NCBI GenBank assembly: GCA_003971905.1 | Contig: RSEE01000056.1 | Location: forward strand, 310,001 to 374,000 | DNA from: Moniliella sp. 'wahieum' | Taxonomy: Eukaryota > Basidiomycota > Moniliellomycetes > Moniliellales > Moniliellaceae | DNA length: 64,000 nt | Reading direction: 5' to 3' | Shown: piece after piece, positions 24,081 through 35,138 of the stretch | Layout: each line of letters opens with the position of its first letter | Numbering within the stretch: position 1 is the first letter of the stretch | The notes under the pieces: model-generated | The model's database searches: none | What the model was told of the DNA's origin: nothing | Seen by the model: the letters and a program-made list of their open reading frames with translations, nothing else | Translations under genes and position numbers: made by a program

Positions 24081-24451
24081 GGTGGGGGTGGGGGTGCTTG
24101 CGGTGGGGGGGGGGAAGCCGAGGCGGGTATATAACGACGCGCACAAGCGCTGGGCAGCTACAGCGCCATGCGGCTGTCTGGCACGCTTCGGACCGCACTG
24201 GGCCCGGGCACCGGCGGATGGGGCTTAGGTTAAAGTAGCTGCCCCACCGCGAATAGCCTGGGGTAGCGCCCCCACCCTGCCTCCGCTCAACATTTCAATC
24301 CCCGCCCTCGCCTGTCTGCCATGCTGCCTTCCCTCCTAACCCCCTCGCACAGCCGATATGGTGTAGCATTAGCAGAGCAAAACCAGTGTCCGTCGATGCA
24401 GTCAGTGTGTCCGCGTACAACTCCATCCCCCCCCGCACCCCGTCGTACTGC
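24081..24451. other. Short intergenic stretch
   Basis: About 370 bp with no gene. It holds the promoter of the carboxylase gene and the 3' flank of the STIMATE-like gene, which reads toward it on the same strand. No CACGTG box is seen here. Confidence 0.5.
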
Positions 24452-26023
24452 TCACCGCTCCAAGCTCCGCGGCGGCGGGTAGGAAGTGGGCGTGAGCAGC
24501 ACGTGGTCGTCGCCATCCGCACTGCGCTGGTGGGGTGCAGCCGCAGCCGCGGGCACCGCAGGCGGGGTCCCAGCGTCTGTCCTGGCCACAGGCTCACGAT
24601 CCAGGGCAGCGTGAGCGGCGCCAAATCGTACCCGGATCCGGTGCCCGGCAGCGTGCCTGGCCATGGGCGCGGTGGGGCTGCATCCGGGAGCTAGGCGTAA
24701 GAGGCGTGGTTCGGGCTGCCTTGTCGGCCCGTCCGCGGCAAGAGGATGAGGAAGAGGATGAGGAAGAGGATGAGAGTGAGGATGAGGAAGAGGTATGGTG
24801 GCCGGCTCGGCAGGGTCCTCCGGGCCTGGCTTGTGGCGAAGGAACGAGTCGATCATGTAAAATTGCAGTACGTTCATCACGGTGGGAAAGATGGCCATGA
24901 CAAAGAGCACTTGGACCCTGGGATGGCCCTTGCCCAGCGACACCACTGCGCGACCCAGGGTGCTGAGCCACGGCACGAGCGCCAAGAGAAGCGTCACTGC
25001 GCCCTTCATCACGGTCACCGCGGCGCAGTAGAGCAGCGCTTGGCGCGCCCAAAACGACAGCTTGATGGGATTGCTCGGTGTGGCCGGGGTGGCCGGACCT
25101 TGCTCCTCGTCCCGCCCGCGGCCCCATGCAGGCAGGTGCTCCTCTCCCGCTCCACTCGGGCCGGGCCACGAGCCGAGGTCGTCGGAAAAGCGCCGCTCCA
25201 GCAGAGGTTCGGCAGTGGCCGTGCGCGCATGCGCCTTGGTCCCCCGGTGTTCGACCGCATAGCGCGGCGTGGTGAGAACCAAGGGCCCCTCCAGCTTCTT
25301 TCGGCGGCGGAGGCGGGACGTGTTGCGCCGAGTCGCATGCTCGGGGGAAGGAGCGGCGGCCGGAGGCGGATGGGCAGACGCATGGCACGTATGGGAAGCA
25401 GGATCGTCCGAGGTCAAGGGAACGTACTGGCCGGTGGAGGAGGCAAAGTGCGGGTTGGGGGTGTAGATGCCACTCTGGAAGCCATCGAGCTGCAACTGGT
25501 CCACCACCACCCACTCGAGCCCGGCCAAGGCGGGCGGCGATAATGACCACGCCAGCGTGGTGTCGAGTGCAATGTTGAGAAAGTACAGCGAGCAAGCGGA
25601 CGATTGAGCGGGGCCGCCGGCAGGGCCAACGCAGCACTGGCAGCCGACGCAACGGCGGTAGCGGCGCGGCGCAGGAGCAAGGGTGCGGGACTGCTGCTGC
25701 TGGGCACGCCAGTGGGCACAGCAGGCGCGGGAGCCGCGCGGGCGCACCAACGCCCACGGCAGAGAGGGCTACGTTGCAGACATGAACGTAGACCTGGCCG
25801 GTGAGTTGCTTGGACACATCCAGGACCCAGATGCGCCAGGGCCGGCGCGGGTGCTCGCGGTAGCGCTTGAGGATGAGGGAGAGGATGACAATGAAGCCCA
25901 TGCCGGCCTGGACCAGGAGACTGAATGCGCCGAGCAGCCGGCAGGCGCCGTCGACGACGGGCGGCTCGTGCGGGGGGGCGCTGCCAGTGAGCGGGGTGCC
26001 GGCTATTGCGGGGGGGGGGACAT
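24452..26023 (-). CDS. Vacuolar membrane protein, STIMATE/YPL162C family
   Basis: A multi-spanning protein of the fungal YPL162C / animal STIMATE (TMEM110) family; the animal member regulates store-operated calcium entry. Seen in order: CRLLGAFSLLVQAGMGFIVI, then LKRYREHPRRPWRIWVLDVS, KQLTGQVYVHVCNVALS, LYFLNIALDTTLAWSL, ARQALLYCAAVTVMKGAVTL and FVMAIFPTVMNVLQFYMIDS. These match the family's conserved cytosolic motif (RPWxxWxxDVSKQ) and its helices. A Ser/Arg-rich loop of about 130 residues and a His/Pro-rich tail are extra. The ATG is taken at 26023, but the run of ten Gs (26010-26019) right after it leaves the frame closed by a stop, so a base-count error is likely there. Further frame changes lie near 25660-25780. 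The stop is TGA at 24452. Confidence 0.8.
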
Positions 26024-26037
26024 GGCCGAGGGGAGGT

Positions 26038-26061
26038 GGGGGGGGGGGGGGGGGGGGGGGG
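26038..26061. repeat. 24-bp poly(G) tract
   Basis: An uninterrupted run of 24 G lies just upstream of the STIMATE-like start. Its true length is doubtful, as such tracts are hard to read; it could also form a G-quadruplex. Confidence 0.85.
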
Positions 26062-26124
26062 CGAGCGAGCGAACACCACGTCAGCCCAGCTGGTGTTCGC
26101 AGTGGTGTGTGTCACTTGCAGAGG

Positions 26125-26143
26125 CACGTGACGTGGGCACGTG
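26125..26143. promoter_or_regulatory. Two CACGTG boxes in a divergent promoter
   Basis: CACGTG at 26125-26130 and at 26138-26143, each followed by ACGTGG. They lie 102-120 bp upstream of the STIMATE-like start (26023) and 343-361 bp upstream of the plus-strand start at 26486. Confidence 0.5.
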
Positions 26144-26485
26144 ACGTGGGAGGGGTTGTACCGAAGGGTGTGTGATTTGAACGGGTGGCTTGAAGGCAAA
26201 GTGCGGGGCGAGGAGGAGGCGCACGCACAGCCAGACACAGCCGCCCAGCTGCGCGGGTGGGTACGTATAGGCTGCCGAGGGAACATGGTCTGCGGGGAGG
26301 CGAGAGAAGGCGGCTGCGATGGCTATGGGCGGAGGCGTTGAGCAGCGCGGATGAACGGGGGTGCAGTCGGCAGGCGTTATGCACTCAGCGCACGCCCAGT
26401 CCATACTGCCCCGCATCTCGCCCCGGCGTAGAGAGTAACACAACCCCCTCCACCTCCACCTCCTCCTCCTGCGCCGCCCTGCGCC

Positions 26486-29400
26486 ATGCCCCGCCTCACC
26501 CCCCTCCACCTCCGCCTCCGCCCCCCGCGCCCCTCGCCCCCGTCCTCGCCGTCGTCCTCGCCATCGTCCTCCCCCGTCCTCGCCCCCGCCCGCATCCCAC
26601 CCTCGCCCTCGGCCTTCCTCGGGCATAGATCATGCGTCTTTTCCCCACCCCACCCCCCGCCCCGCGTCCTGGGGCACCACCCCGCTCCCGCTGCCTTGGG
26701 CATGGAGCCCGCCCCACGCACCCTCACCCCCACCTCTCGCCAGCCCCTCGACCCCACCCTCTCCGACACCCTCCGGCGTGCTGACCAGCCACGGCACCCA
26801 CCCCGACCCCAACTGACCCGCAAGAAGAAGAAGAAAAAGAAGAAAAAGAAACACATGCTCCGTACCCCTGCCGACGGTCTCCTCTCGCCTTCCGACACGG
26901 ACGGCATCGAGGAGGGCCCGACGCATCCGCCCCGACACAAACAAGCCTAGCAAGAAACCCCACAAGACCGTGCTCTTTGACCTTGTCTCCCATCCACCAG
27001 TGCCGACGAAGCGGATGACTCTGACGCTCCCAAGTCGCACAAGAAAAAGAAGAAGAAAAGAAGATCTCGGTTCCCATTGCTGGGAGCGCACACCTTGGCC
27101 CGCACACCATCCAGTCCATCGAGACACCCCGCCTCGATCCGCCTTCCTCTCACGCGCCCGCACCCCTGGGTACGTGCCCCCACGACCCTCATCTACTGTG
27201 CATCGGCATACTGACCTTTTTTGATCCTCCCACTCTACGGACCAGCAGCTGTTCCGAGCCCCCTGCTGTCCCCCCTACCCGCACAGAGACACCTGCTCCC
27301 GCCCCACTTTCCCGCCCAGCACGCTTCCCTGGCGAGCCGGACCCGTATCCGACCCTGAGCACGAACCAATTGCAGTTTGGTCCGCGGGCAACCCGGCGCT
27401 CGTCGCGGCTGCTCGCCAAAGCCGAAGCGCGTCGGTCGATGGCACGGGGGGGAATACGGAACTGCTGGGTCTGCCGTCCGATACGTTTTTCCTTGCCGCC
27501 GACGGCACTGGGCGGTGGGAATCCAGTGGCCAGACCGCTCGTCCCCAGGCTCGGTTCTTGCAACGTGCGAGCCAGCGTGGGCTGCCCCACCCCTTGGTCA
27601 AGACGAGAAGGAATGGGAGAGTACGAATGTACATGCCAATCTCAATCTGAATCTGAATCCGAGTCCGAGCCCGAATCCGAGTCCGAGTCTGAATGCCAAG
27701 GCGACGGATACCCCTGCTGAAATGGGCAGTGTGTTGGACATTTCGTTACCCCTGACCTGTCCCCGCGCATGCACCCAACACTTGCATCCGAATCGGAGGA
27801 GGAGAGCGTGGTGAGCGTTGAAGAAGGGGAGACGACCCCTCCTCCCGCGCAACCGGTACGTACACGTGGATCGCTGGAGTGGCGAGCGCCAAGCGACCTC
27901 ATCCGACGATGAGGAGGCCCGCCACGACGGCCGGGCCTGGTGGCAGGAGGAGGAGAGGAAGAGACGAAAGAAAACGAAGGAGGAAGAAAAAGAAGATGAG
28001 GAGGAGGAGGAAGAAGAAGAGAATGATGGCTCTGCTAGGGCAAACCGGTTCCACTCTCCTCTCGCCCGTCGGTTGTGATGGAAGTATCTGAGCCAGCTAC
28101 CAGTGTCACATCCAGCGGAGACCACCACCGCGCCCCTCCGCCCGCCCGGCCGCGGGCGTCGGCAGTGGACGTGCTGGCCGCAACGGCGATTCCCATCTCT
28201 CCCATACTGACCTTGCAAGATCTGAGCAGGGAGCGCACCGATCCATTTACCCGCACCGTATCGTACCCGTCGGCGCTAAGGATTCCCTCTGCTTCTCCTT
28301 CTCCTTCCCCTTCCCCTTCCCCCCGCCCGTCAAGAATAAGTCCAAGACCAAGGCCAAGGCCATGACCCCGACCACACTGGAGACGTCCACGCCATCGCAG
28401 CCGTTGGACCTTGGGCGAAAGTACGCAAGAGAGGACGTCAACGCTGCTGTTACGTCCGCCTGTGGTTCCTCGACCAACGCGTCACTCGACAGATGTGCCA
28501 CGGACCATGGTTTGTATCGCACCGAACGAGACGAATGGCACGACGCCTCACGCCCACGGGAACGGTACGGGGGGACCGCATGGCAGTGGCTCTATTTCCA
28601 CCCAAGAAGGGCGAACGAAGCTTTTCGTTAGACTTGGACCGGGCAGCGTACCTACGGTCTGGCGGCGCCTTCCCTCGCTCGAGGACCGGGGCTGGACAAG
28701 TCCTACTCCGATCACGCCGTCCCCGCCTCGGGACCGGCCCTGGTGCCCAAGAAAAAGGGTGAGGCACTTACTTCCCCCGTCGCGGTCGCTACGAATGGAC
28801 CAGGCTACGTCGCACCCCACCCTTCCTCCGGCCAGCCGGTACCGACGCGCAAACCGAGCCGATCCCAGCCCCGCACTGCGCACCGTCCGTCCGAAAAAGA
28901 CGTGCCACCGTCCGCGTTGTCACCCACCGCGCTGACCGTCCCGCTTTCTGCCACCTCCACCGTGCTTCCCTGCCGCCGCTTCGATCGCGAAGGGGGCCCA
29001 GGTCACGGGTCCCGCACGAGACGGCGGAGCTGGGTGCGTAGCCCGGTGCGCAGTCCGATGCGCAGTCCGCATGCCCAACCGCTTTCGATCGACGAGGAGG
29101 AAGAGGAAGCGGTGGCGATGCAGCGTGGCGAACTTCATTCGTGGGAAGAAGCGGTGGTACGACAAGCGCAGCACTTATCTGGCCGTGGCACGGGGCGTAT
29201 TACTACGCCGATCCACACCGACACCACAGCAAGAACTCTGTGTCCCGATCTTCTTCCCTCGCGCCAGCGGCGCAGGTACAACGCCCTTCGATCGTCTGGG
29301 CCGACCAGTTACTGCCCACCCTATCGTGCCTCGTGCTCAGCCGTCCCCTCCCCCGGGCCAGAGACCCCACTCACCACGGACCAGCACGCGCGGATCGGAC

Positions 29401-31436
29401 AGGACGAACCGATGGACCGCACCCACTTCGGCCGGGTCGCGCCCTCGCAGCCACCTGGCTGCCCTGACTGAACCAACGCCCGGCCCAACACTAGACTCGG
29501 ACGCCGAACTGGCCCACTCAGGTGCCCACCCTCCTCCGCGCGCCCACCGTCGCGCGTCAGTGGACTTGGGAGCCAAGTCGGGCGCGCGCGCAAGAGAGCG
29601 CGAACGCGAGCGCAAGACCGACGACCTCACCTTCGAGCGACCTGGACCTCGAGAGTAACCTGAACCTCGATTTCCCGCCCACCCGCGGCTGCGCACGCGG
29701 TCGCAGCCTCGTATGCGCGACGAACCGGGGCGGCGCAGGTCCCCCAGCCGCGACTTTGCCGCTCCTGCTGTCCGGCATGGCAGTCACGCTGCGGGGCAGA
29801 AAGCGGTGTAGCCAGCTTGGTTCGTGCCCGCTACGAGGCTGAGTGGGACGTTCTCCCCCCGAGGTGCATGGACGACGCGAGGCTCGAGCTCAGAGGGATA
29901 AGCTGCACGCGCCTACCCCGCCGACGCAGATGCCGAAGTGGAAGCCGCAGAGATGGACGAGGCATCCAAGCGTGCTGTCCCGCCCGCCGTGGGGGAGGAA
30001 GCAGGGGACAGACAGAGGTAAGACCGTCTCCGTCCCCGTCTCCGTTGGCGGTGACGTCGTCTCTGGTTCCCACTTCGTCAGCGTCGGCCTCCCTCCCAGC
30101 CTCGGCCTTGGCCTCGGCTCTGCTGCGGGCCGAAGGAGAAGGAGAAAGACAAGGAGAAGGAGAAGGAGAAGGAAATGGGAAAGAAACCAAAGCACCGTCT
30201 CCTACTAGCCTCGTTCCGCCACTCTCGCACACTCAGTCCCAGCACCTCGTCCCTCGTCCCGCCCCTCCCGCACGACCTGCACATCGATACATCCGTACCC
30301 ACCTTGACCAACTCCACCACACCCACACCCACACCCTCAACCCTCCCGCCCCACTCCATCCCTCCGACCTGCCCACGCCCACGCCCACCCTCCCTTCCAC
30401 GCTTCCGTCCACGCTTCCGTCCACGCCCATGCACCCAGCGGCGTGCTCTCACCCCCCGCTGGATCCTACGTACGACGTTTGAGCTTCCTGGGCCCGCGCA
30501 CCGCTCCCCCTCCCGCCCACGGTTGTCCCCTCGGCTGGGCCCAGTACCAAGGAAGCAGGCCCGCCGACTAGGTCGCGGCGCAAGTGTCCGTCATTTCTTC
30601 CGCTCCTTGGGACCGGGCGGTGCGGGAGACGGGACCCAGACCGAGCCCGGTACTCTGGCCTCTGCCGGTCCAACTACCGCTGCTAGAACCGCGAGTACCG
30701 GCACGGCGAGTGGGATTGCCACGACGGCCGCTCCTGCACTTGCAGGGCCTTCGCTCCCCACCTTGACGCCCACACCCGTACCCACACCCACACCCACCTC
30801 GCCTTCGCTTCCGTCTGCCCCTACCGTGCTGTGGGATGCGAACCGGGCGTGGTCGCCAGGCCAGCCGTTGGGCCGGGCCAGGACCACCGAAGGTCTCGTA
30901 TCTCCTCGGGCTATGGGCCTTCCACCTGCCCCGCCCCGTTCGCCCCGTTCGCCCCACACGCCCCACTTGCCCCACTTTGCCCATTCGCCCCTCGGCCAAC
31001 CCGAAACCGACGAAACCAGCCAAACCAGCCAGCCAACCGGGCGAACGCAGTTCCCGCGCGACCATCTTATCCTCCATGCCCGTTGGGCCCTGGACCTTCC
31101 CCCTGCCAGACCGGGCGGGGAGGTACGGTTACAGCTCCAGCTTGTCGGTGCCAGGCCCCGCACCTGCACCCGGGCCGCCGGGGCTGCGCGTGGATGGCAC
31201 CCTCTGCCGGTGGGCCGCTGAGCGCGCGTGAGGAGCGCAGGGTCAGCGTACCGTCCTACGGCGCAGGTCTGCCTCCCCCCCTCGGACCCGCGGCGCCGGG
31301 GTGCTCTCGCCGGGGGCCGGGTCGGCGCATGCGCATGGGTATGGGTATGGATTCGATAGCCCGATCAGCCCGGTTCAACGGCGTGGGTTTAGTCCCTTGG
31401 CGGCGTGTTGGACTAAAGCCCACTGGACCAGCATGA
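26486..31436 (+). CDS. Very long disordered protein, no known domain
   Basis: A nearly 5-kb stretch on the plus strand reads like protein throughout, but in frames that switch many times. The ATG at 26486 starts a Pro/Ser-rich segment, followed by a run of Lys near 26820-26850, SPSDTDGIEE, and a second Lys run near 27045. There are acidic patches (SESEEESVVSVEEGE near 27800; an Asp/Glu run near 27975-28020; LSIDEEEEEAVAMQ near 29090) and Arg/Glu runs near 29590. A Thr/Pro block lies at 30330-30440 and 30760-30810. The end is the stop at 31436 after FNGVGLVPWRRVGLKP. An intron at about 27172-27248 is possible. I find no catalytic motif. Basic, acidic and Pro-rich blocks suggest a chromatin, RNA or scaffold protein, but this is guesswork, and two adjacent genes cannot be excluded. 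Confidence 0.45.
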
Positions 31437-32647
31437 CGAGGGAGAGGCGTGTGATCTGGTCTTGTTTCTTTACCTTCCTGATTGTTTTTTCTTCCTCTTC
31501 TCTTCTCTTCGTCCCTCGCTGGCTTCACGTTTCGGTGCTTGGACGGGAAGCAGAAGGGGGGTTGGGGTCTTCCTTGTTTTCCTTCCGACGGCTGCCCACT
31601 CGGTTGAGCTGGTACATTTGGTTTGGTTTGGTTGGGTTGGGTTTTGGGCCGTGGGTTTTTACTGTTTTACTTCGCTATCGTTCTCGCTCTTGCTCTCGTT
31701 GTCGTTGACGTTGATCCAACGTCCATCTGTATGACCAAAGAGTACCTTTTTTTTGTTCGTTCTGCACTATCTGCTCTGCTCTCTGCTCTACTGGTCTGCT
31801 TTTTTGGTTTGGTTGTGTTTGGTTTTGGGTGTTTTGGTTGGGGAGGGAATGATGCCCGCTGGCTTTGTACTTGCTGTAGACTGTCACTTCTCACCAGTAT
31901 CCCATATCTCTCTCTCGTCCTTTTGGGTTCCGCACGTCCTTTGCTTCCTCACACCCTACTGGGTCAGGGTGATTGAACCTTGGATTGTGTCTTATCAGAC
32001 TTGTAGTGTCCCCTCCTATATCCCCCGTTACGACTAGTACCTACCTCCCTCATCTGTCTCCTAACCTGAACCTGTACCCGCCCCCCCCCCCTGGTTCCCC
32101 CTCACAGATCTATCCAGCAAAGTCCCCATTCTGCGCGCGGTGGTCTTGCTCTAGGCCGTAGGGTTGCCAAGCAAACAGCCGAGTGGTTACAGAAGAACTC
32201 TTATCGTCTTTAGGTCGTCCCCGGTGGCGAGAAGGCGCAGAGGCCCAGAAGTACAATAACCGCGTTGTGACACCCATGGGCCCTCGCCCCTTTTCTTTCT
32301 TGTTCAGTCGCATTTTTCGGTCGTGAACATCGAGTGGGTTCATTCTGTTAGCCGAGCTATGATACGGCATGCATCTGTGCACACGACAAGTGGTGGAAGG
32401 CGGCAATAAGGCCGAAAAGATATCGAAAAGAGGTATGGTACATGCACGAGAGTAAAAAGAAAAAGGGTGACAATGACAAACCGCACAGACGAGAGAAGCT
32501 AGCTTGAACAGCTCGCACTTTCGGCGAGGCGGAAGATGGCAAGAGAGGTAGAGTAGAGGGCATCAAAACATACCGAGTCAAAGGAAACGAGTGACGAAGA
32601 TCATTGATCAGGGAAACAAGGTGCACAGATTGTTCACACTGGAGAGA
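31437..32647. other. Convergent 3' intergenic region
   Basis: Lies between the convergent ends of the long disordered gene and the DUF4097-like gene. 31460-31860 is T-rich with many GTTTGG/TTGGGTTT words, typical of untranslated or terminator sequence. No gene is supported. Confidence 0.5.
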
Positions 32648-34655
32648 TTAGTGTCCAAATTCGAGGACCGACTTGCCAGCGCTCGTGTCGAGTTTGACAA
32701 GGGATTGGTCGGTAACTTCTTGAGTGCCCGCACGGGTCAAGGTACCGCTAACTTCCACCTTGCCCCCAACAGCTTTTTGGGACTGCTTCCAGTTCCGGGA
32801 CAAGTCCGACACTGCCGCGGGCGGGATGACCTTGGTTCCCTTGCGACCAGACACATCCACGTGCCCCACAAAGTGTTTGTCCAAGACCGCATACACGCCC
32901 CCAGCCTTGCTGCTGGCGTTGATTTGAACCGGGACCAAATCGGGCTGCGGGAGGAAAAGAAGGTTGACCGCGCCTGCCTTGGTCTGAGCTTGGACCGAGA
33001 CCGTCTTTACAAAAGGCTCCGAGGGACGGAATCCATAGAGCTGTGCTTCTCCACTTCGATCGGCAAGGGCCCAATTTCGCCAGATCCGACTTGGAGGCTA
33101 ATCGAATGGTTGGCATAGATCTTGCCGCTGCCATCGGCAGTGGCGTTGGGTGCGGAAAAGATGGAACCCGAGCCGGTGGTAATGTCCAAAGTGGTAGCTC
33201 GGATGTACGAGCCATGGTTCAACTCGACCCCTCCCGCTTTGTGAATTGAAGCTTCGCGCCATACCTCGAGACCCATGCCAGGTCCGATGCGTACCGCGCC
33301 GGCTTGGGTGGAAAAGTCGAGCATGTGGGCATGCACATTGCCTCCGACCAAAATGTCACCCGAGCCAGTACGGACGGTGAACACGCCCGCCGTCTCCAGG
33401 GGCCGATCCAGGTCCCAGCCAATGGCGACCCGGCCGGAACTCGTCTGAACGTTGAGCGCACCAAAGTGGGTGAGAGTGGATTGGTCCATGTGAATGTTTT
33501 CAAAGTGGCGCTTGGCCAGCCCACGGTTCCGGTTCTCCCCCTGCTCGCCCTGGTGTTCGGGGGGCGAGAGGGAAGGGCCCAGGCCATCAAAGAGCGCGAC
33601 ATGCATCGAGGTCGTCTTGACATCAAACATGGGGATTGGAACGTGTTTGGGAATGAGCACTGTCACGTCCCATTCGACCGCATGCTTGCCCGGAATCGGG
33701 CGGGTGTAGATGCCTACCCCTTGGTGGAAGGCGTTGGAGCCAAGCTTGACGACATTGGCTCCACGGAAGTACCGCTCCTTCATCTTGTCGTATTTGGCCT
33801 GGACAATGACCTTGAGTTTGGCCTGCAGGTCTGCGGGAACCCCGTGGTCCACCGGATCTTCAACAAAGCGGATGGTACCCTTGGCAGAGCCGCGCTTGTC
33901 TTCGGGGGGCAATTCGGTGTCGTGGGGAGGATCAACCAAGACATAGAGGTGGTCCCCGGCGCCAAAGGAAGGGGGCACCGTCAGTTCAAACTCGCTCGAA
34001 GCCGTGCAGAAGAGGTACGAAGAAAAGCTGTTGGTAACCTTTTCCAGCCCACAGCCCTTCATTGTCCAGTTGGCCGATTGGCGCACATGACCGTCCTCGG
34101 GGAACGGCTGAGGGAGCGTCTCATAGGGCTGGCGCCAGGGCCACAAGTAGGTTAGCTAGCTCGTTCGCGTGGCTCCCCAAGCAAGGGCGCAAAGCGCGCA
34201 CGTACCTCGATGTCTTCCCACTTCCAAAAGCCGTCCTCGCCCTCGGTATCGCCAGTGATGGCAGGGCCGGTAAAGATAAACAGAATCCACAGCCCCGTAA
34301 GGACAAGAAACACGTGACCCAAACGCGACTTGGGCCACAAACGGCCCAGGCCGAGCTTGGTGCAACGCCACTTGTCGCTGATGGATTCACGAACACCTTC
34401 GGGGATGCATTGTGGGAGGGCGCCCAGGTGGTCCTGGAGGGTAGCCCAAGTGGAGCGGTGGTTGAGGTCGGCACGCATCACATCGTTGTACGAGGGCGGC
34501 AGGGGCGGATACTTGCCTTCCTCGTCGCCGGCGTCGGGGGCAGAACGAGGAGCTAGCCTCCTGGCTGATGCTGAGGCGGTCGTCGGGGACCTCGACGCCC
34601 TCGACCATGAGAGAGGCACACGCACCTCATCGGCCGGCCGGATGGAGGAGGACAT
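32648..34655 (-). CDS. Single-pass membrane protein with DUF4097-like beta repeats
   Basis: The ATG at 34655 (MSSSIRPADEVRV) starts a cytosolic N-terminus with PPLPPSYNDV. One membrane span follows at about 34310-34255 (LGHVFLVLTGLWILFIFTG). A 77-nt intron (34129-34205, donor GTACGT, branch CTAAC) joins in frame at WEDIE|PYETL. The lumenal or extracellular part, over 400 residues, is beta-rich. It has repeated turn motifs such as TSSGRVAIG, RTGSGDILVGG, TQAGAVRIG, TGSGSIFS and QVGSGEIG, the pattern of DUF4097/adhesin-like beta-helix proteins. One frame change lies near 33015; the last segment ends SVLEFGH at stop 32648. The N-terminal 50 residues may also hold a frame error. Function is unknown; a surface or secretory-pathway protein is inferred. 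Confidence 0.7.
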
Positions 34656-35138
34656 GGTGGTGGGGTGGTGGGGTAGTGGTGGGACGCAAGAGGCGGCTGC
34701 CTGGAGGCGTCAAGTGGCCAGGGATCGACGCACCGCACAACCCTAGCGCGCGTTTGACGTGGCAGGGTGCCGCGCGCCCCAAAATGGGGTGAGTGTGGGT
34801 GGGTGAGTGCTGGGACCGGTGAGGACTGAGTATGTATACGAGTGGAGCGCGTCAGCAGCTCAGCCCAGCCCCGGTCTTCCGCCACCCCCAGCGGCCCGAC
34901 CACCGCCTGCGCGGCTGGCGGCGTCCAGGGCCAGCCACGCCCCGTGTCCGCCCTGAACTGGGCGCATGCATCGCACGATTCTGCCCCCACGACGCCCCGA
35001 CAACTACATCCAGCTATGTCAAAATGACTCCGATCGTCAGGCCTCAGGCCAGCCTCAGGCGCCGGTCCATCTGTTCCATCCGAACCCACGCAACGCCGCC
35101 GTGCCTCTCGAGTCGCCTTCTCTGGCGGGCACGCTGCG
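34656..35138. other. Intergenic region between DUF4097-like gene and AGM1
   Basis: About 480 bp that hold the promoter of the DUF4097-like gene and the 3' flank of AGM1. No gene is seen. Confidence 0.5.
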
